Part shown: positions 5,719 to 12,344 of the stretch, in pieces
How the letters are laid out: the number at the start of each line of letters is the position of its first letter
How positions within the stretch are numbered: the stretch's first letter is position 1
Source of the DNA: Clostridiales bacterium
Lineage (GTDB): Bacteria > Bacillota > Clostridia > Christensenellales > Aristaeellaceae
Direction of reading: 5' to 3'
Assembly (NCBI GenBank): GCA_022776785.1
Contig: JALFHA010000045.1
Coordinates: 1 to 12,344, forward strand
Length of the DNA stretch: 12,344 bases
The notes under the pieces: generated by a model
Seen by the model: the letters and a program-made list of their open reading frames with translations, nothing else
What the model was told of the DNA's origin: nothing
The model's database searches: none
Position numbers and translations under genes: made by a program

Positions 5719-8637
5719 CTAAATCAATGTCGCGTTGTAGATGTCCACATCGCTGTCCTGGAATACGTCCTTCAATCTCCGATGTACCTGCTCATGGGTC
5801 ACGCCTTTTTTCAGAACGGCCTGCAGGAATCCGCCGCCGCCCGCGCCGCATACCAGTCTGCCTTCGATGAATTCGTCAACAGCCGCAAAGATCTGCGCGA
5901 TCAGCGTATTTGTGCTGCCGGAATCGAGCATCTGGGACAATTTCCAATGCTCATCCAGAAGCTTGGCAAAATCATCGATATGCCCGCGCTCCAGCTCAAA
6001 GCGCATCAGAGCCGCGATGCGCTGTATCTCATTGTGGGCGTACAGCGATTCCGGCTCATTGCCGATATACCTGCCCACCACGTCGCGCAGCAAATTGCGC
6101 GCCAGCCGCCGCTGCCCGGTATAAATCAGCACAAAGCGCTCCTTCAGCTCCTGCCGCGCCTCCTCCGGGATGCTGACGTGAGACACCTGAATATTCTGTT
6201 TCATCCCCGGCATCGTTCGGATGTATTTCACGCCGTTGGACAGACCCCCAACCTGATCCTGCCATCCCCCGCCGGTGGACATGATCTGCTCCATGACGGA
6301 AACGTGGCCGTAAAGCTCCTCCTCCGTGTATGCGATGCCGCAGAATTCAAACAGCGCCTTCACGCAGGCTCCCGCTAGAATGCTGCTGGTGCCCAGACCG
6401 CTGCCTTTGGGCACATCGACGACCTCCGTACACATCAGGATGCCGCCGCCGAGCCGCTGCAGAATTTCGTTCAGGCTGCCGCCCTCCGTGGGAAGAATGC
6501 CGCAGGCCAGCAGGGCAGCCTTCTGCAAAACGAAGGGATCATACGGATCGCCCACCATTTGAAGCGGCTCAATGTGGTCGAATTCCCCGTGGGTATCCAT
6601 ATCACGGCTGTCGAACACGATCTTGTATTCATCAAGGCGCTTGAGCGTTACCTCGACCGGCATCCTGCCATTCAGGAGTATCGCCGCATTGAGCACCGTT
6701 CCGCCGTTTTCCAGACAATACGGAGGCGTATCGCTCCAGCCGCCGCCCCAGTTGACCCGCAGCGGCAGGCAAACCGTATGCTGATCCATCACAATCCGGC
6801 AGGCAGTGTTCTGCTTCAGCTTGATCTGCGAAATGACTGCCTTCTGAATCTGGCGGAATGCCTCCAGTATGTGGCGCTCGCCCTCCGTCCCCTTCAGCAC
6901 AGAGCCGAGATAGTAATGCAGCCGCATAGCCTCCATACAATCTGCGCGGCTCAGGCGCTTTTCCAGCCATTCCTTCTGGATTTTTGTCAAGCCATCCTCG
7001 CTGATCCTCGTCTTTAGCCGACTCACAGGCGTCTTCCGGTCAATATCCATAGCCAGGCAGTTCATGTATACAAGCTCCTGCATACGCTTATCCCATGCGA
7101 GAATCGCTTCCGCATCCGCATCAGAAAAGCCGGAGCACAGGCTCTTCTTTTCCGCCCGGGCCCATGCCTGCCTATCGCCCTTCCCCATAGCCACATCGTA
7201 CAGGTTCAGCGCCGCGTGAACGCCCTGCGCAACGGTATCGCACACCGGATACAGCTCGGCCGTCCAGAGCGGCCCTTCCACGCCCCAGTCAGAGAGCGGC
7301 TTCCCAAAGAGCTTATTCTCCTTCGGATTATCCTGCACGCCGTAGATGCGCACAACAAACCTTCCGTCGCGCTGCTTTAACCCGTGGATCACCACGTCGT
7401 CCGGGATGATCTCATCATGAATGTCCACATAGGACAGCAGAACGTTGTTCCCCACCGTCGCGCCGGAGTGAACATAGGAGGTCTCCAGATGGACCGTTTT
7501 GCCCACCCTCGCCCTGGACGAGATCACCGAATTGTAGCCCGTAACCCCCTGAACGACACTGCTGTTTACACATCTGCTCCATCCAAGGGAGGCATACTCA
7601 TCGATACTTTCGGACATCAGGCGCATGATTTCCCCGGTCGTTCCGAAGTGAATAAACTTTGCCGGAGCCAGCCGGAGGAGCTTCATCCGGAAGGGACGCA
7701 GAACACGCCAGATTTCCGTGCGGCATGCGGTCAATTCATCGCTGAACTCCCCCTCCGGCTTCTCGAGATAGAAGCTCTCCAGCGTAGCATCCGAGCCGAG
7801 GGGATACAGCAGATCGGCATACAGGGAGATTCGCACCCTGTCATTGATAAACCGGGCTTCTCTTCCGCCTTCAATCAATGAATACAGCGCGCTGAGCATA
7901 TCCGGCGAAAAGATGACGGCGCCTGTGTCGATATCTACACAGTTCTGCTCGTTCACCGCGCCGACGCTGCGAAGCCGCTCCACAGATTGCTTTTGCAGGC
8001 ATTTGGCTACATATCCGTCGTCTCCGCGGAGATATACGCCATGGTTTTTTCCCTTTTCCACGTCCTCCTTAAAGCTGATGGCGGCCGCGCCCTGACCGGA
8101 ATAATCGATCTGCAGGGGATTGAACAGCAGCAGCACGTCGCCGGAGAGCAGCAGCATCCCTTCGCGGATGCGGGAAGGGACGCCCGCCATGGCGATCATG
8201 AATTCATCAAACAGCGTGGAAGAGCGCCCGTCCGGAAGCTCGTGCGGCACAGGGGAAAACAGCTTGCCCAATGCGGAATACTGCGGCGTGCGCTTGCTGT
8301 CGCCGCCGCTGTGAATGACCAGAATCCGGAGATGATCAAAGCCGTCATGCCCCAGAGCGGCCTCGCGCTCCTTGATGTACCGGATTACACCCAGGGTTGC
8401 GCCGCCGCTTCCCACGCGCTTTCCTTCCGGATCAGGCAGCACAGCCACATGGGTTTTCTGCGGCAGCCTGCGCTGGCGCAGCTGGATCCGAAAGCCTTCC
8501 GCCTGATGCTCGTTGGATGCCGTGAGAATGATGTAATCCCAGCATACAAATGACGGATTGTTCAGGGAACGCTGGTAATCGCTCCATGCGTCCTGATAGG
8601 TCTGCGCATGGAACAACGTAACCATGGATTGCTGCAT
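5719..8637 (-). CDS. fkp: Bifunctional L-fucokinase/L-fucose-1-phosphate guanylyltransferase (Fkp type)
   Basis: This 972-residue fusion enzyme is predicted to phosphorylate L-fucose with ATP and then join the product to GMP from GTP, yielding GDP-L-fucose: the salvage pathway. The N-terminal pyrophosphorylase-like part (about 30-345) has the glycine-rich LPDPEGKRVGSGGATLG (67-83) and HSGGDSKR (109-116). A left-handed beta-helix-like segment of hexapeptides (about 355-420, for example SGATVGNNVLLS) follows. The C-terminal half is a GHMP kinase: VNWGGGWSDTPPY (628-640), the ATP loop PKGSGLGTSS (743-752), GGWQDQVGG (790-798) and GAGGGGFLQ (931-939). Length fits Bacteroides Fkp (about 950) and plant FKGP (about 1050). 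All motifs appear intact. The start is ATG 8637 with AGGGTGA nearby; M5 is an alternative. A 216-base gap separates it from the binding-protein gene; fucU follows closely. Specificity for L-fucose is inferred from family and from the gmd-fcl neighbours. Confidence 0.93.
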   Translation of the reverse strand: MQQSMVTLFHAQTYQDAWSDYQRSLNNPSFVCWDYIILTASNEHQAEGFRIQLRQRRLPQKTHVAVLPDPEGKRVGSGGATLGVIRYIKEREAALGHDGFDHLRILVIHSGGDSKRTPQYSALGKLFSPVPHELPDGRSSTLFDEFMIAMAGVPSRIREGMLLLSGDVLLLFNPLQIDYSGQGAAAISFKEDVEKGKNHGVYLRGDDGYVAKCLQKQSVERLRSVGAVNEQNCVDIDTGAVIFSPDMLSALYSLIEGGREARFINDRVRISLYADLLYPLGSDATLESFYLEKPEGEFSDELTACRTEIWRVLRPFRMKLLRLAPAKFIHFGTTGEIMRLMSESIDEYASLGWSRCVNSSVVQGVTGYNSVISSRARVGKTVHLETSYVHSGATVGNNVLLSYVDIHDEIIPDDVVIHGLKQRDGRFVVRIYGVQDNPKENKLFGKPLSDWGVEGPLWTAELYPVCDTVAQGVHAALNLYDVAMGKGDRQAWARAEKKSLCSGFSDADAEAILAWDKRMQELVYMNCLAMDIDRKTPVSRLKTRISEDGLTKIQKEWLEKRLSRADCMEAMRLHYYLGSVLKGTEGERHILEAFRQIQKAVISQIKLKQNTACRIVMDQHTVCLPLRVNWGGGWSDTPPYCLENGGTVLNAAILLNGRMPVEVTLKRLDEYKIVFDSRDMDTHGEFDHIEPLQMVGDPYDPFVLQKAALLACGILPTEGGSLNEILQRLGGGILMCTEVVDVPKGSGLGTSSILAGACVKALFEFCGIAYTEEELYGHVSVMEQIMSTGGGWQDQVGGLSNGVKYIRTMPGMKQNIQVSHVSIPEEARQELKERFVLIYTGQRRLARNLLRDVVGRYIGNEPESLYAHNEIQRIAALMRFELERGHIDDFAKLLDEHWKLSQMLDSGSTNTLIAQIFAAVDEFIEGRLVCGAGGGGFLQAVLKKGVTHEQVHRRLKDVFQDSDVDIYNATLI

Positions 8638-8680
8638 AGAATCACCCTAATCTTTCTGTGATTTTCTTGCCTCATCACCA

Positions 8681-8692
8681 ACAGAGGTCTGT
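8681..8692. promoter_or_regulatory. Short palindrome upstream of fkp (possible operator)
   Basis: ACAGA (8681-8685) and TCTGT (8688-8692) form an exact inverted repeat with a two-base centre, 44-55 bases before the fkp start codon. It might be a regulator binding site, but no promoter hexamers were convincingly placed beside it and no regulator gene is in the window. Treat it as a weak candidate. Confidence 0.2.
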
Positions 8693-8756
8693 AAACTCCG
8701 CCGCCCTGCGCCCGGGGCCGATGCCTTGCGGAAGAATCGGGATAACAAACGGAAAC

Positions 8757-8785
8757 AGACAATGAACAATTCCGGTTCATTGCCT
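8757..8785 (-). terminator. Intercistronic stem-loop between binding-protein gene and fkp
   Basis: CAATGAAC (8760-8767) pairs perfectly with GTTCATTG (8775-8782) around a seven-base loop, and CAG/CTG pairs extend the stem outward past one mismatch. Read on the - strand it is preceded by an A-run and followed by TTTCCGTTTG, a broken U-tract. On the + strand it runs into CTCCTTTTTT. It is best read as a partial terminator or mRNA-stabilising hairpin in the 216-base gap (8638-8853), likely leaving more importer mRNA than fkp mRNA. The rest of that gap holds no gene that I can support. Confidence 0.5.
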
Positions 8786-8853
8786 GCTCCTTTTTTCAGT
8801 GCGGGATTACATCGGGCTTGCGTCGCCCTGACACCCGAAGGAATGCTTCATCA

Positions 8854-9912
8854 TCAATCGTAGACCAGCATGGCGATCATCTCGTCATCGATATTGGAAG
8901 CGTCGTACCACTGAGCGCCGGTATCAATATCCGAAACCGCCTCTCCCTTGGCGGCCTTCACAGCCAGCTCAACGGAATAATAGCCGATCATGTAAGGATC
9001 CTGCGTGACCGAGCCGATGAACCAGCCGTTGCGAACCGCGTTCTTCTGGGAAGCGCCCGCATCAAAGCCGGCCACCATCAGGCCGTCATAGCGGCCGCCA
9101 TCCGCCAGCTCAGAGCCATCGGCAGTGGCTGCCAAGAAGCCGGTAACAGCACCCTCGTTGCTCAGGAAAACCGCCTTCAGATTGTCCATATTCAGGACGG
9201 CATTGGAGGCAGTAGCCACGTCAGTTGCCTCCGTGGTGGCAGAGATCTGCACATGGATGACCACCGCGGCGCCATCCTTTTCATCCTTCCAGATGTCGTG
9301 GCCGGTCACGGAAACCGTGGTGACAGCCTCGCACAGCGCCTTCATCCTGTTGACAAAGCCCGTAGTACGGCCAACGATCGAGCTGGAGACAGCCTCCTGA
9401 GAAATCACAGCGATGACGACGGGGGACTCCGGCGTAGCCGCAGCGATCATCTCCGCAAAGCCCTCATGCTCATACATCTTTTCAGCCGCCAGCGCCGCCG
9501 CATTCTCGTTGTTCGTCGCCGCAGTCGCGTAAATGGAGCCCTCGGGAGCATTCGGCACGCCGGAGTCAAAGCCAATCACCGGAATGCCCTTCTCAACGCA
9601 CTCCTGCAGCTCCGTCATCACAGAATCCGTAGAAAGAGCGGCCAGAGCAATGGCGGCAGGATTCTTGGCCATCTCGTTTTTGAGCATCGTCACCTGCTCG
9701 TCGATGTTGGTCTCGGAAGCGGGGCCATCAAAGTAGATCTCGACGCCATAGTCCTTGGCGGCAGCCTGAGCGCCCTGATAGACCGCCTGCCAATACTGGT
9801 GCTGGAAGCCCTTTGCCATCACGGGGATGTACATGGTGCCCTCTGCGACGGCGGCAGAGAGCATCGCCGTCAGGCACACAAGGGCCAGGACGATTGTGAG
9901 CAGCTTCTTCAT
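8854..9912 (-). CDS. Sugar ABC transporter substrate-binding protein (RbsB-like), probable L-fucose binder
   Basis: This 352-residue exported protein is a solute-binding protein of the Peripla_BP_4/RbsB type, delivering a monosaccharide to the adjacent permease. Residues 1-23 form a signal peptide: KK, a hydrophobic core (LLTIVLALVCLTAML), and AVA before E24 as a likely signal peptidase I site. Y40-W41, the loop around GFDSGVP (D116) and ATAATNN (129-135) lie where this family contacts sugars. VISQEAVSSSIVGRTTGF (~168-186) and GFDAG also fit. C13 does not sit in a proper lipobox (ALVC with V before C), so lipid anchoring is doubtful. The start is ATG 9912 with AGGAGG seven bases upstream. It lies downstream of the permease gene, separated by 76 bases with a small hairpin. 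The ligand is inferred to be L-fucose only from fkp and fucU next door; another pentose or deoxyhexose is possible. Confidence 0.9.
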   Translation of the reverse strand: MKKLLTIVLALVCLTAMLSAAVAEGTMYIPVMAKGFQHQYWQAVYQGAQAAAKDYGVEIYFDGPASETNIDEQVTMLKNEMAKNPAAIALAALSTDSVMTELQECVEKGIPVIGFDSGVPNAPEGSIYATAATNNENAAALAAEKMYEHEGFAEMIAAATPESPVVIAVISQEAVSSSIVGRTTGFVNRMKALCEAVTTVSVTGHDIWKDEKDGAAVVIHVQISATTEATDVATASNAVLNMDNLKAVFLSNEGAVTGFLAATADGSELADGGRYDGLMVAGFDAGASQKNAVRNGWFIGSVTQDPYMIGYYSVELAVKAAKGEAVSDIDTGAQWYDASNIDDEMIAMLVYD

Positions 9913-9953
9913 TTCTGTTTCCTCCTTGCTTTGTCAGCGGGATTGATTATTCA

Positions 9954-9970
9954 GCCGGAATCCATCCGGC
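9954..9970 (-). other. Small intercistronic hairpin between permease and binding-protein genes
   Basis: GCCGGA (9954-9959) and TCCGGC (9965-9970) are exact inverted repeats around a five-base loop in the 76-base gap after the permease stop codon. There is no U-run on the - strand, so it is more likely to protect or space the mRNA, favouring high output of the binding protein, than to terminate. Confidence 0.4.
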
Positions 9971-9988
9971 GGAAATGCTTGTCTTGGT

Positions 9989-10960
9989 TTACTTGGCCTT
10001 ACGGGCCGCTCTGACGCGAGCCATATCAAACAGAACCGCGCCGATCACCACCATGCCGGTGATGAAGGTCTGCCACTGGCTCTGCAGGCCAATCGACGGC
10101 AGGCCCGTCTTGAGCACGCTCATAATCAGCACGCCGATGAGCGTACCCACCATGGAGCCGGAGCCTCCGGCCATCGATGTGCCGCCGATGATGACAGCTG
10201 TAATGCCGTTCATCTCCAGGCCGTTGCCCGTTCCGGGGATCACCGTCGTATATGTGGCGGCGTAGAAAATACCGGCCAGCGCGCAGAACAGGCCGCAGAT
10301 CGTGTAAATCAGAATCTTATAGCGATCCGTCTTCACGCCCGAAAGCCGCGCGGCTTCCTCATTGGAGCCGATGGCGTACACATAATGGCCAAACTTCGTA
10401 CAATTCAGCAGAACCAAGGAAAGAACGAAGGCGATCACCAGGTAGACAGCGCCGATGGGAAAGCCCTTGATGCTGCCGATGTTGCAGCGGTAAAAGACAT
10501 CCTTGAACCAGCCGTCCGCCGTGCCCACCGTGGGATAGCGCTGTGTCTGCACATTGGTGATAATCGCCCCCAGGCCCAGCGTCGCCATCTGCGTACCCAG
10601 CGTAGCGATAAAGGGCGGAAGCTTGAATTTGGCGATCATGACGCCATTCAGGAAGCCCACAAAGGTGCCAAAAGCAACGCACAGGAGCAATCCGGCCCAG
10701 AGCGGCCAGCCGTGCTTGGCGTATACATAGCAGCCGAGCAATGCGGAGCACATCATATTGGCGCCCAGAGAAAGGTCGATCCCGCCGGAAATGATGACGA
10801 ATGTGACGCCGAACGCCATGAAGCCCACATAATACGAGGTCTCCAGAATCGTCTTTAACGTATAGACGTCAAAAAAGTTTTTTCCGAAAATCGCAAAGAA
10901 AACATAGAGCGCGATGAGCGCGGCCGGCGCCAGCGCTTTCTGTAAATTGATCTTTTTCAT
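9989..10960 (-). CDS. Sugar ABC transporter permease (RbsC-like)
   Basis: This 323-residue integral membrane protein is the transmembrane channel subunit of the importer, of the RbsC/BPD_transp_2 family. The sequence is a chain of about nine or ten hydrophobic segments. GGIDLSLG (59-66), the cytoplasmic coupling-loop motif GSNEEAARLSGV (198-209) and GGTSMAGGSGS (259-269) are diagnostic of ribose/xylose-type permeases. It would sit in the cytoplasmic membrane with the ATPase below and the binding protein outside. Its ATG (10960-10958) shares one base with the ATPase stop codon in a TGATG overlap, showing tight translational coupling. A TTG codon immediately before it would be only four bases from AGGAGG, while the ATG has seven bases, so I chose the ATG. 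It ends with a basic tail, RVRAARKAK. Sugar specificity cannot be read from this subunit. Confidence 0.93.
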   Translation of the reverse strand: MKKINLQKALAPAALIALYVFFAIFGKNFFDVYTLKTILETSYYVGFMAFGVTFVIISGGIDLSLGANMMCSALLGCYVYAKHGWPLWAGLLLCVAFGTFVGFLNGVMIAKFKLPPFIATLGTQMATLGLGAIITNVQTQRYPTVGTADGWFKDVFYRCNIGSIKGFPIGAVYLVIAFVLSLVLLNCTKFGHYVYAIGSNEEAARLSGVKTDRYKILIYTICGLFCALAGIFYAATYTTVIPGTGNGLEMNGITAVIIGGTSMAGGSGSMVGTLIGVLIMSVLKTGLPSIGLQSQWQTFITGMVVIGAVLFDMARVRAARKAK

Positions 10961-12344
10961 CAAGATTCCTCCTGCTGCCGTGTCGCCAGCGCCATAATCC
11001 CTTCCTGTGTCGCATTCTCAATGCTCAGCTCGCCGGTCTTGCGGCCTTCACACATCACGACAATGCGATCAGACATGCGAAGAAGCTCCGGCAGCTCGGA
11101 CGAAATCATGATGATCGACTTTCCCTGAGCAGCCAGCTCTTTCATGAGCTTGTAGATTTCGCTCTTGGCGCCCACATCAATTCCCCGTGTCGGCTCATCG
11201 AAAATCAGAATATCGCAGTCGCGCTCAAGCCATTTCGCAATGACTACCTTCTGCTGATTACCGCCGGACAGGCCCCTGACGAGGGCGGCGACGCCGGGCG
11301 TTTTGATGCGAATGGCTTGGACATACTTTTCCGTGGCCTTCTCCACACGCTCTTTATTGACGAATGGGCCGCCGGACAGGTGATCCAGATTCGGGAGCGC
11401 CACATTCTGCGCGACGGACAGCCCCAGACACAGGCCGTAGCGCTTGCGATCCTCTGACAAATAACCGATTCCGGCCTTTACCGCGTCATGGGGCGTTTTG
11501 ATGCGCTTTGCCTGCCCGTTCACCAGTATCTCGCCGGAGGTCAGCGGATCCGCGCCGCAGATCAGGCGAGCGGTTTCCGTCCGCCCCGCGCCTACGAGCC
11601 CAGCCAACCCCAGAATCTCGCCCTTTCGCAGGGTGAAGGACACATCGTGAACATCGGGACTGACCAGATGCCGCGCCTCCAGCACGACCGGCGCCTCCTC
11701 CGGCACAGCAGAGCAGGTTTTGGGCTCTTCATAGATCGTCCGTCCGACCATCATGGAGATCATCTCATCCATGCTCACCTGATCCATGTCCCGGGTGCCA
11801 ATGTATTTGCCGTCACGCATCACGGAAACCCGGTCGCAGATCACCTTCAGCTCCTCCATGCGGTGGCTGATATAGATGATGCCGACGCCCTTTTCCTTCA
11901 ATCTGTGAACAAATACAAACAGCTCTTCAATCTCTGCTTCAGTCAAAGCCGCCGTCGGCTCATCCATGATGAGGATACAGGTGGAATCAAAGGACAGCGC
12001 TTTGGCTATTTCAACCATTTGCTGCTTGGCTACCGTCAGAGAGCTGACCACAGTCGTCGGTGTGACACCGTGAATCTGAAGGGATTGGAGCAGCTTTTCC
12101 GTTTCAAGGTTTTGTCTGGCCTTATCGATGAACGGGCCTCGCATCGGCTCCCTTCCGATCCAAATGTTATCCGCCACGGTCAGATGCTGCATCAGGTTGA
12201 TCTCCTGATGAATGATGCTGATGCCAAGCTTTTGAGCGTCCAGCGTGTCGCGCAGCTCCACAGGCTTCCCGTGCAGCAGGATCTCGCCGCCATCCTTCTG
12301 ATAAACGCCGGAAAGAATTTTCATCAGCGTGGATTTGCCCGCTC
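10960..12344 (-). CDS. Sugar ABC transporter ATP-binding protein (RbsA-like), N-terminus off window
   Basis: About 461 residues are visible of an RbsA/MglA-type protein carrying two fused nucleotide-binding domains, which powers sugar import from the cytoplasmic side. The window edge cuts the first Walker A: the visible protein begins AGKSTLMKILSG. Domain 1 then shows IIHQE (Q-loop), a degenerate signature SSLTVAKQQ and Walker B ILIMDEPTAALTE (visible residues ~123-135), followed by YISHR. Domain 2 has the family's altered Walker A GLVGAGRTE (~248-256), an orthodox LSGGNQQ (~358-364) and ILIFDEPTRGID (~378-389). The usual length is about 500, so only about 35-40 residues are missing. The ATG at 12324 is internal (inside STLMKIL), not the start. 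The stop overlaps the permease start. More genes of the unit, and its main promoter, probably lie to the right of the window. Confidence 0.94.
   Translation of the reverse strand, partial: AGKSTLMKILSGVYQKDGGEILLHGKPVELRDTLDAQKLGISIIHQEINLMQHLTVADNIWIGREPMRGPFIDKARQNLETEKLLQSLQIHGVTPTTVVSSLTVAKQQMVEIAKALSFDSTCILIMDEPTAALTEAEIEELFVFVHRLKEKGVGIIYISHRMEELKVICDRVSVMRDGKYIGTRDMDQVSMDEMISMMVGRTIYEEPKTCSAVPEEAPVVLEARHLVSPDVHDVSFTLRKGEILGLAGLVGAGRTETARLICGADPLTSGEILVNGQAKRIKTPHDAVKAGIGYLSEDRKRYGLCLGLSVAQNVALPNLDHLSGGPFVNKERVEKATEKYVQAIRIKTPGVAALVRGLSGGNQQKVVIAKWLERDCDILIFDEPTRGIDVGAKSEIYKLMKELAAQGKSIIMISSELPELLRMSDRIVVMCEGRKTGELSIENATQEGIMALATRQQEES

Noticed and set aside
8562..8780. 72-residue open frame on the - strand in the gap before fkp
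   Set aside because: It overlaps the fkp start in another frame, has no clear ribosome binding site and no recognisable motif.
8818..10014. 398-residue open frame on the + strand
   Set aside because: Antisense shadow of the substrate-binding protein gene, composed of Arg/His-rich sequence without domain features.
5285..12344. Interpretation as a fucose-degradation operon
   Set aside because: FucU and an importer are compatible with catabolism, but there is no fucose isomerase, fuculokinase or aldolase, and the kinase present is the GDP-fucose-forming fusion beside gmd and fcl.
1..12344. Search for CRISPR arrays, tRNA genes, insertion sequences and attachment sites
   Set aside because: No regularly spaced repeats, tRNA-like cloverleaf, transposase or integrase coding sequence or flanking direct repeats were noticed by eye.

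Overview
The window looks like chromosomal DNA of a GC-rich, Gram-positive-type anaerobe, most likely a gut Clostridia-class Bacillota. Support for this is indirect: strong AGGAGG-type ribosome binding sites, tightly packed co-directional operons, and protein styles such as the short MKKLL signal peptide and the RbsABC-type sugar importer. No rRNA or other taxonomic marker is present, so the assignment is an inference.

Layout: the left 1.7 kb is on the + strand. It holds the 3' end of a small EamA-type membrane transporter and a complete membrane cation:proton antiporter with its own extended -10 promoter. A long perfect inverted repeat at 1726-1773 sits between this unit and the converging operon from the right and looks like a shared bidirectional terminator. 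From 12344 leftward to 1796 every gene is on the - strand. In transcription order they are a sugar ABC importer ATPase (5' end off the window), its permease and periplasmic-type binding protein, then a fused L-fucokinase/GDP-fucose pyrophosphorylase (Fkp type), a FucU-type L-fucose mutarotase, GDP-mannose 4,6-dehydratase (Gmd), GDP-L-fucose synthase (Fcl), and mannose-1-phosphate guanylyltransferase with a C-terminal cupin (ManC).

How the genes fit together: the - strand cluster combines both known routes to GDP-L-fucose. The salvage arm would be import of a free sugar (inferred to be L-fucose), anomer interconversion by FucU, then phosphorylation and GMP transfer by Fkp. The de novo arm is mannose-1-phosphate to GDP-mannose (ManC), then to the 4-keto-6-deoxy intermediate (Gmd) and GDP-L-fucose (Fcl). 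No fucose-catabolic gene (isomerase, kinase FucK, aldolase) and no fucosyltransferase is seen, so the cluster looks like a nucleotide-sugar supply module feeding glycan decoration encoded elsewhere. This combined import-salvage-biosynthesis arrangement is the main point of interest. Several small hairpins and a possible internal promoter suggest that the two arms can be expressed at different levels.
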